A stretch of 10,277 nucleotides of DNA from Pseudomonadota bacterium (GTDB taxonomy: Bacteria; Pseudomonadota; Alphaproteobacteria; UBA8366; GCA-2717185): assembly GCA_027619655.1 (NCBI GenBank), contig JAQCHR010000085.1, forward strand, positions 1 through 10,277, given 5' to 3'. The position numbers and the translations under genes were made by a program. This document shows positions 6,120 through 10,277 of this stretch, piece by piece. Under the pieces are notes generated by a model that was not told the DNA's origin, did not search any database, and worked only from the letters and a program-made list of their open reading frames with translations. How positions within the stretch are numbered: position 1 is the first letter of the stretch; each line of letters opens with the position of its first letter.

Positions 6120-6857
6120 CTAATCCCCGGCGGCGCTTTCCAGCCGGTCGCCCGCCGCGCTCACCATATCCCGCACAACCTTCCCCATCAGGTCGATGCC
6201 GACACCGCATTTACATCCCTTGCAGCCGACGCAAGCATCGAGGCCGAGATCGATGGCGTGGTCGAGCGCGGCCTGCTTTCCCGCCTCCGATGTTAACGGG
6301 TCGAGCCGGATGCGCTGCAGCTTCAGCAGGGAAAACGGATTTCCCCAGCGATAGCCCTCCGCCGGGTCGGGGGCCGTGCCTTCCGCCATGTCGCCAGGCA
6401 GGCCGCCGTCGAAATTGCGCGCGTGCATCGGGCATTTGTCGAGGCAGGCATAGCATTCGATACAGGCGGTCAGGGCGTGGTAATCGTCCGGCGCATCGAC
6501 GTTCAGATCGTTACCCTGGCCGGCCGTGGCCAGCCGGCCGCGCATCTGGCGGGCGATGCCGTCGCGCCGCACCACCAGGTCGCTGAGTGCGGGCAGCGTT
6601 GCCATTGGGCTGAACCGGTCGCCGTCGCGGGCGATGGCGCGGCAGGCGACGCGTGGCTTGCCGTTGATGTCGATGGTGCAGACGCCGCAGTTGCGCGCGC
6701 GGCAGCCATAACGGAAGGCGAGTTCGGGCATCGCCGTCGCCTGGGCTTGCAGCAGCACGTCGAGCGCCATCGGCTTTTCGGTCTCGTGGCGCAGTGCGTA
6801 GTCGAATTCGATGACGGCTTCCTGCCCGTTACGGCGGGTGACGATTTCTACTTTCAT
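6120..6857 (-). CDS. SdhB/FrdB-like iron-sulfur subunit
   Basis: The 245-residue product passes electrons to or from the flavoprotein encoded just upstream. An N-terminal plant-type ferredoxin fold holds a [2Fe-2S] site, C52-x4-C57-x2-C60-x11-C72 (CRARNCGVC...VAC), exactly the SdhB spacing. The C-terminal part has C132-x2-C135-x2-C138-x3-C142-P, a normal [4Fe-4S] motif, then a second group C209-x2-C212-x2-C215-x-C217 followed by GVGID. SdhB-type and related subunits normally have three residues before the last Cys-Pro; here there is one and no proline. The length is normal for SdhB, with no HdrB-like C-terminal domain. ATG 6857 lies 10 nt after the flavoprotein stop (weak GAG site); a longer frame to 6968 would overlap the flavoprotein and read Arg-rich nonsense. 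No SdhC/SdhD anchor follows. Confidence 0.92.
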   Translation of the reverse strand: MKVEIVTRRNGQEAVIEFDYALRHETEKPMALDVLLQAQATAMPELAFRYGCRARNCGVCTIDINGKPRVACRAIARDGDRFSPMATLPALSDLVVRRDGIARQMRGRLATAGQGNDLNVDAPDDYHALTACIECYACLDKCPMHARNFDGGLPGDMAEGTAPDPAEGYRWGNPFSLLKLQRIRLDPLTSEAGKQAALDHAIDLGLDACVGCKGCKCGVGIDLMGKVVRDMVSAAGDRLESAAGD

Positions 6858-6867
6858 GGCTCGATTT

Positions 6868-8820
6868 TCAAGCCCGGGTTGTTTCTGCAATGGCACCGTC
6901 TGTGCCGCCCGGCATGATCTCCGGCGCGGCGCCGGCGACACCCATGATCGCGATGTATTTCTTTTCAAGCTGGCGGTCCTGCATCCCGGCCGGCAGGGCG
7001 CGCAGGAACTTGACCTGCGCCTTGCGCTTGGCGTCCTGCAGCTTGTAGGAGACGAGCTGTTTGAACGGCGTGCGCGGGCGCGCGACCCGGCGGGCCTGCA
7101 ATACGCCGTCCGCGTCCCTGCCGATCACGGTGGAATAGGGCTGCGAGAAGGCCGAGATTTCCGCCTTGTCGAGCCGCACATGGCCGCCGAGCGAGCCGTC
7201 GCGTTCGCGCGCCGCCGCCGCCACCGCCCGTGCCGTGGCGACCAGGTTGCGGAGCTCCTCGAATTCGATGAAGGCCTGGTTCCAGTCGGTGTAATCCGGG
7301 ATCGCGACGCGGTCGAGCCGTGCTTCGAGCCCGTCCAGCACATCGTCCATGCGGGATATCCTTTCCGCCGTCCGCACCGGCCCGATATTGATCCAGCTTT
7401 CGCGCTGCAGTTCCAGTTTCAGAACCGCGGCGGCCTGATCGCCCGGCTGTCCGAACCTGCGGCTAACCGCGGCGATATGGTCGGTAAAGGCATCATTGCC
7501 CGCGCCGTTTCTTGCTGCTTTCGCGGTCGCCGCCGCCGCGCGGCCCGCCCGCGCGCCGAACACCGCGCCCTCGGTCAGCGAGGTCGATCCCAGCCGGTTG
7601 GCGCCGAACAATCCGCCCATCGCCTGACCGGCGGCGAACAGTCCCGCAATACCGAGTGCGGCATCGCCGTCGCCGTCTCCCGCGACCGTGGCGCCGTCGG
7701 CGTTGGTACGGATTCCGCCCATCATGTAATGGGCGCTCGGCCGCACCTCCCAGGCTTCGTCGCAATTCGCCGCGGCCTTGCCGAGGGCCTGGCGGGCGAC
7801 GCGATAGGCGGACGGCAGGGCGCTTGCCAGGAATTTCATGAAATACGGACCGGAACGCGGATGCCGCCTGTTGGCCGTCATGTCGAGATAGGCGCCGCCG
7901 TTCGGTGTGCCGCGGCCGTCTTCGACGGCCCGCATGATTGCGGCGGAGCATTCGGCGCGGGTGCGCAGATACACACCGTCGAGGATCACCTTGCCGTCCT
8001 TGTCTCGCAACACGCCGAGATAGCTCGCCGTCACCGGCTCGCCGATCAGCAGGCCTTCATATGACGGGGGCGAGGCGACGCAGAACGGCAGGAACTGCAC
8101 CTGTTCCATATCGACCAGGTCGGCACCCGCGCGCGCCGCGACCGCATAGGAATCGCCGGTATTGCCGCGCATGGTGTCGGTCTTGGGGAAATACAGGGTC
8201 GACAGCCCGCCCGCCGCGATCACTACCGATGGTGCGCGCACCGCGATCAGCCTGCCGCGCGCGGCATCGTAGATCAGCCCGCCGGCAATCCGTTTTCTGT
8301 CGCCGTCGTCTTCGGTCACGAGGTCGAGGAACCAGCAATCCTCCATGTAGTCGATGCGGTCGCCCTGGATAACGGCATTCCAGTTGGCGTGGCCGAACGC
8401 GATGCCGCTATTGCGGTGTCCGACCGAGCGCCGCCGCGTGTGACCGCCCATGGGCAGGGGCAGGGATTTCGGCGTGTTCTTTTCGGCATCGATGGCCGGA
8501 CGCAGCCCCTGGGACCGGTAGCGGTCATAGGCGTCCTTGCTGTCCCGGGCAAAGGCGTCGGTCAGGGCCGCGACCGGCAAGTCGCCGCCGGCCATGCGCA
8601 GGTTCTCGGACAGGATTTCCTCGCTGTCGTCGTCCGATCCGGATTCGCGCACCGTCGCCAGGCCTTCGGAGATTTTGGTGTCGGAACAGCCGATCGGGTC
8701 CTTCGATACCACCAGCACCCGCGCGCCCGCTTCGGCGGCGGCCTGCGCCGCATGGCTGCCCGCCCCGCCGGAGCCCACGACGACGACGTCGTAGTCGCGC
8801 CATTCCGTTTCGATCGTCAT
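6868..8820 (-). CDS. Fumarate reductase/succinate dehydrogenase-type flavoprotein
   Basis: The 650-residue product has the FAD fold of the SdhA/FrdA/NadB family: GSGGAG (16-21), the IAAGG strand (201-205), HYMMGGI (364-370), GLFAAGQAMGG (393-403) and GANRLGSTSLTEGAVFG (406-422). A C-terminal helical region ends in a form of the SdhA RGaHxRxD motif (DGSLGGHVRLDK). H364 and R409 correspond to the substrate-binding His and Arg of SdhA. Other parts differ: QFHPT is VQFLP (241-245), the RGEGG loop is TASYLG, and the His that binds FAD covalently in SdhA (SHT) is Asp in SDT (46-48). FAD is thus likely non-covalent and the substrate may not be succinate or fumarate. GGAGG lies 8 nt before ATG 8820. 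The Fe-S partner starts 10 nt after the stop, and the RND gene ends 74 bp upstream. Confidence 0.93.
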   Translation of the reverse strand: MTIETEWRDYDVVVVGSGGAGSHAAQAAAEAGARVLVVSKDPIGCSDTKISEGLATVRESGSDDDSEEILSENLRMAGGDLPVAALTDAFARDSKDAYDRYRSQGLRPAIDAEKNTPKSLPLPMGGHTRRRSVGHRNSGIAFGHANWNAVIQGDRIDYMEDCWFLDLVTEDDGDRKRIAGGLIYDAARGRLIAVRAPSVVIAAGGLSTLYFPKTDTMRGNTGDSYAVAARAGADLVDMEQVQFLPFCVASPPSYEGLLIGEPVTASYLGVLRDKDGKVILDGVYLRTRAECSAAIMRAVEDGRGTPNGGAYLDMTANRRHPRSGPYFMKFLASALPSAYRVARQALGKAAANCDEAWEVRPSAHYMMGGIRTNADGATVAGDGDGDAALGIAGLFAAGQAMGGLFGANRLGSTSLTEGAVFGARAGRAAAATAKAARNGAGNDAFTDHIAAVSRRFGQPGDQAAAVLKLELQRESWINIGPVRTAERISRMDDVLDGLEARLDRVAIPDYTDWNQAFIEFEELRNLVATARAVAAAARERDGSLGGHVRLDKAEISAFSQPYSTVIGRDADGVLQARRVARPRTPFKQLVSYKLQDAKRKAQVKFLRALPAGMQDRQLEKKYIAIMGVAGAAPEIMPGGTDGAIAETTRA

Positions 8821-8828
8821 CTCGGGAG

Positions 8829-8833
8829 CCTCC
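8829..8833 (-). promoter_or_regulatory. Strong ribosome binding site of the flavoprotein
   Basis: GGAGG on the - strand, 8 nt before ATG 8820, is the best Shine-Dalgarno match in the window and fixes the flavoprotein start. Confidence 0.7.
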
Positions 8834-8894
8834 GGCAGCCGTTGCCCATAGCAAAGGCTTAGCCAATCCGGTGGCCGCAGACAATGGCGGGCCG

Positions 8895-10277
8895 TTATTC
8901 CGCGGCGACTGGCGCGGCCTCCCCGGCGGTTCCGGGCGCGAATTTTCCACGTTCGCGCTCCAGCAGGCCGGACGCTACCGACAGCAGCGGCGGGATGATC
9001 AACAGCGTCAGCACCGCCGACAGCGCCAGCCCGCCGACGACGACGGAACCGAGCCCACGGTACAGCTCCGATCCGGCGCCCGGCGTGACCACCAGGGGCA
9101 GCATGCCGAAGACGCTGGTCAGGGTGGACATAAAAATCGGCCGGATTCTGTTGCGCGTTGCCTCGACAATGGCGGCGGCGACTTCGGCGCCTTCGTTGCG
9201 GATATGGAACAGCGTCTGGTGGACCAGCAGGATGGCGTTGTTGACCACGGTGCCGATCAGGATCACGAATCCCAGCATCGTCAGCATGTCGAGCGACTGC
9301 TTGGTGAAGACGTTGAGCAGCACCAGCCCGGCGACGCCGCCGGCGGTTGCCAGCGGCACCGAGAACATGATGATGAGGGGGTAGATAAAGCTTTCGAACA
9401 GGATCGCCATCACCAGATAAACCACCAGCATGGCGATCAGAAGGTTGGTGATCATTGCCTGCCAGGTGTTTTGCAACTCGTCTGCCGAGCCCGAAAGCGA
9501 CATCGCAACTCCGTCCGGGAACCCGGCAGCGCGCATCGGTTCGATCACCTTGCTGCGCACGATGTCGATCGCGGTTTCCAGCGGGATATCGGGCGCAGGG
9601 CGAATCTGCAGCGTAACCGTGCGCTGGCGTTCCAGATGCTGGATCTGGTTCGGGCCTTCGGTGACGCTTACCGACGCCAGGTTGTCGACCGGGAGAATCC
9701 GGCCGCTGCGGGTGACCACCGGAAGCGATGCGATCCCCTGGGTATTGGTCACGTTGCGCTCGGTTCCCATCAGGGTAAGGTCGATGCGTTTGGCGCCAAC
9801 GGTCACTTCGGAGACCCGCATGCCATCGTTGAAGATGTCAATCGTGACGCCGAGATCGCGGGCGCTGAGCCCGTTATCCGCCAAACGGCGGAGATCCGGC
9901 ACGACCCGTACTTCCGGCGCGCCGAGTTCGAGACCGGGTTGAGGGCGGATCTGGGTGCCGCCGGCGCGCGGCATTTCACGGTTGAGCACGCGTATGCCTT
10001 CACGGGCGATTTCGAGTATGTCTTCGAGGTTCGGACCGGTGATGTCGAGGTCGATGACGCGCGAGCCGCCGAAGCCGCGGCCGAACAGCGACGTCTGCGC
10101 GACGAAGCCGAATGTGCCGGGTTCGCGGAAGACCGACCGCCGCAGGATCGGGATCAGCTCGGCAGCCCGCGTCGGATCGGTCGCCGACGCCGCGATGATC
10201 GTCGTCGTCGATCGTGCGACGAACCACAGCCGTTCGATTTTTACCGGCTCGTCGCGGCTGCCGATATCGTCCTTGTT
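8895..10277 (-). CDS. RND-family efflux transporter, C-terminal part (cut by window edge)
   Basis: The frame is open from the right edge to TAA 8897-8895, giving the last 460 residues of a pump that normally has about 1,030-1,070. The visible part begins in the periplasmic porter domain (e.g. FGRGFGGSRVIDLDITGPNLEDI) and ends with the final membrane helices: NLLIAMLVVYLVMAILFESFIYPLIIMFSVPLA, MLGFVILIGTVVNNAILLV, RPIFMSTLTSVFGMLPLVV and YRGLGSVVVGGLALSAVLTLLIIPPLL. It looks like HAE1-type drug or hydrophobic-compound exporters, driven by protons in the inner membrane with a periplasmic adaptor and outer membrane channel. Where AcrB has its relay lysine (K940), this protein has Asn in VVNNA, as many HAE1 relatives do. 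A GTG at 9989 lies within the gene and is not its start. It is likely upstream of, and perhaps co-transcribed with, the flavoprotein pair. Confidence 0.93.
   Translation of the reverse strand, partial: NKDDIGSRDEPVKIERLWFVARSTTTIIAASATDPTRAAELIPILRRSVFREPGTFGFVAQTSLFGRGFGGSRVIDLDITGPNLEDILEIAREGIRVLNREMPRAGGTQIRPQPGLELGAPEVRVVPDLRRLADNGLSARDLGVTIDIFNDGMRVSEVTVGAKRIDLTLMGTERNVTNTQGIASLPVVTRSGRILPVDNLASVSVTEGPNQIQHLERQRTVTLQIRPAPDIPLETAIDIVRSKVIEPMRAAGFPDGVAMSLSGSADELQNTWQAMITNLLIAMLVVYLVMAILFESFIYPLIIMFSVPLATAGGVAGLVLLNVFTKQSLDMLTMLGFVILIGTVVNNAILLVHQTLFHIRNEGAEVAAAIVEATRNRIRPIFMSTLTSVFGMLPLVVTPGAGSELYRGLGSVVVGGLALSAVLTLLIIPPLLSVASGLLERERGKFAPGTAGEAAPVAAE

Noticed and set aside
6811..8064. 417-codon + strand open frame opposite the flavoprotein
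   Set aside because: Shadow of a gene with clear FAD and active-site motifs; no recognisable domain or ribosome site.

Overview
The window is GC-rich DNA, very probably from an alphaproteobacterium. Coding third positions are strongly G/C, a DUF2336 protein (a family found almost only in Alphaproteobacteria) is present, and the mix of Rieske oxygenase, molybdenum hydroxylase and RND efflux genes is typical of metabolically versatile Rhodospirillales- or Rhizobiales-like bacteria. The order is inferred from gene content, not proven.

Layout, left to right. (1) Positions 3-176 hold the 3' end of an unrecognised + strand gene, closed by a perfect 10-bp-stem hairpin (211-237). (2) Positions 380-1165 (+) encode a secreted protein made almost wholly of seven tandem 31-33-residue units, each with two cysteines. 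(3) Positions 2411-1278 (-) encode a Rieske non-haem iron oxygenase of the vanillate O-demethylase/dicamba monooxygenase type. (4) A 239-bp divergent control region (2412-2650) separates it from (5) 2651-4987 (+), a complete molybdenum-cofactor large subunit of the xanthine dehydrogenase/aldehyde oxidase family. Two inverted repeats there sit on the likely promoters. (6) Positions 5150-6112 (+) encode a DUF2336 protein, ending 7 bp from the convergent neighbour. (7) On the - strand, an RND efflux pump (10277-8895, truncated by the window edge), a fumarate reductase/succinate dehydrogenase-like flavoprotein (8820-6868) and its iron-sulfur partner (6857-6120) run in one direction. The last two are 10 bp apart and surely co-transcribed.

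How the parts may work together. Three redox enzymes sit close to each other: a Rieske oxygenase, a molybdenum hydroxylase and a soluble FAD/Fe-S dehydrogenase or reductase. With the efflux pump they suggest an accessory region for breaking down or modifying small organic molecules, perhaps aromatic or heterocyclic. None has its full usual partner set here: no Rieske reductase, no FeS and FAD subunits for the molybdenum enzyme, and no membrane anchor for the SDH-like pair. Substrates cannot be read from the sequence. The most unusual items are the seven-unit cysteine-repeat exported protein, the SDH-like pair with altered active-site and cluster motifs, and the orphan molybdenum subunit with its palindromic leader. 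No mobile element, tRNA, rRNA or CRISPR array was seen, and no gene-free stretch exceeds about 240 bp.
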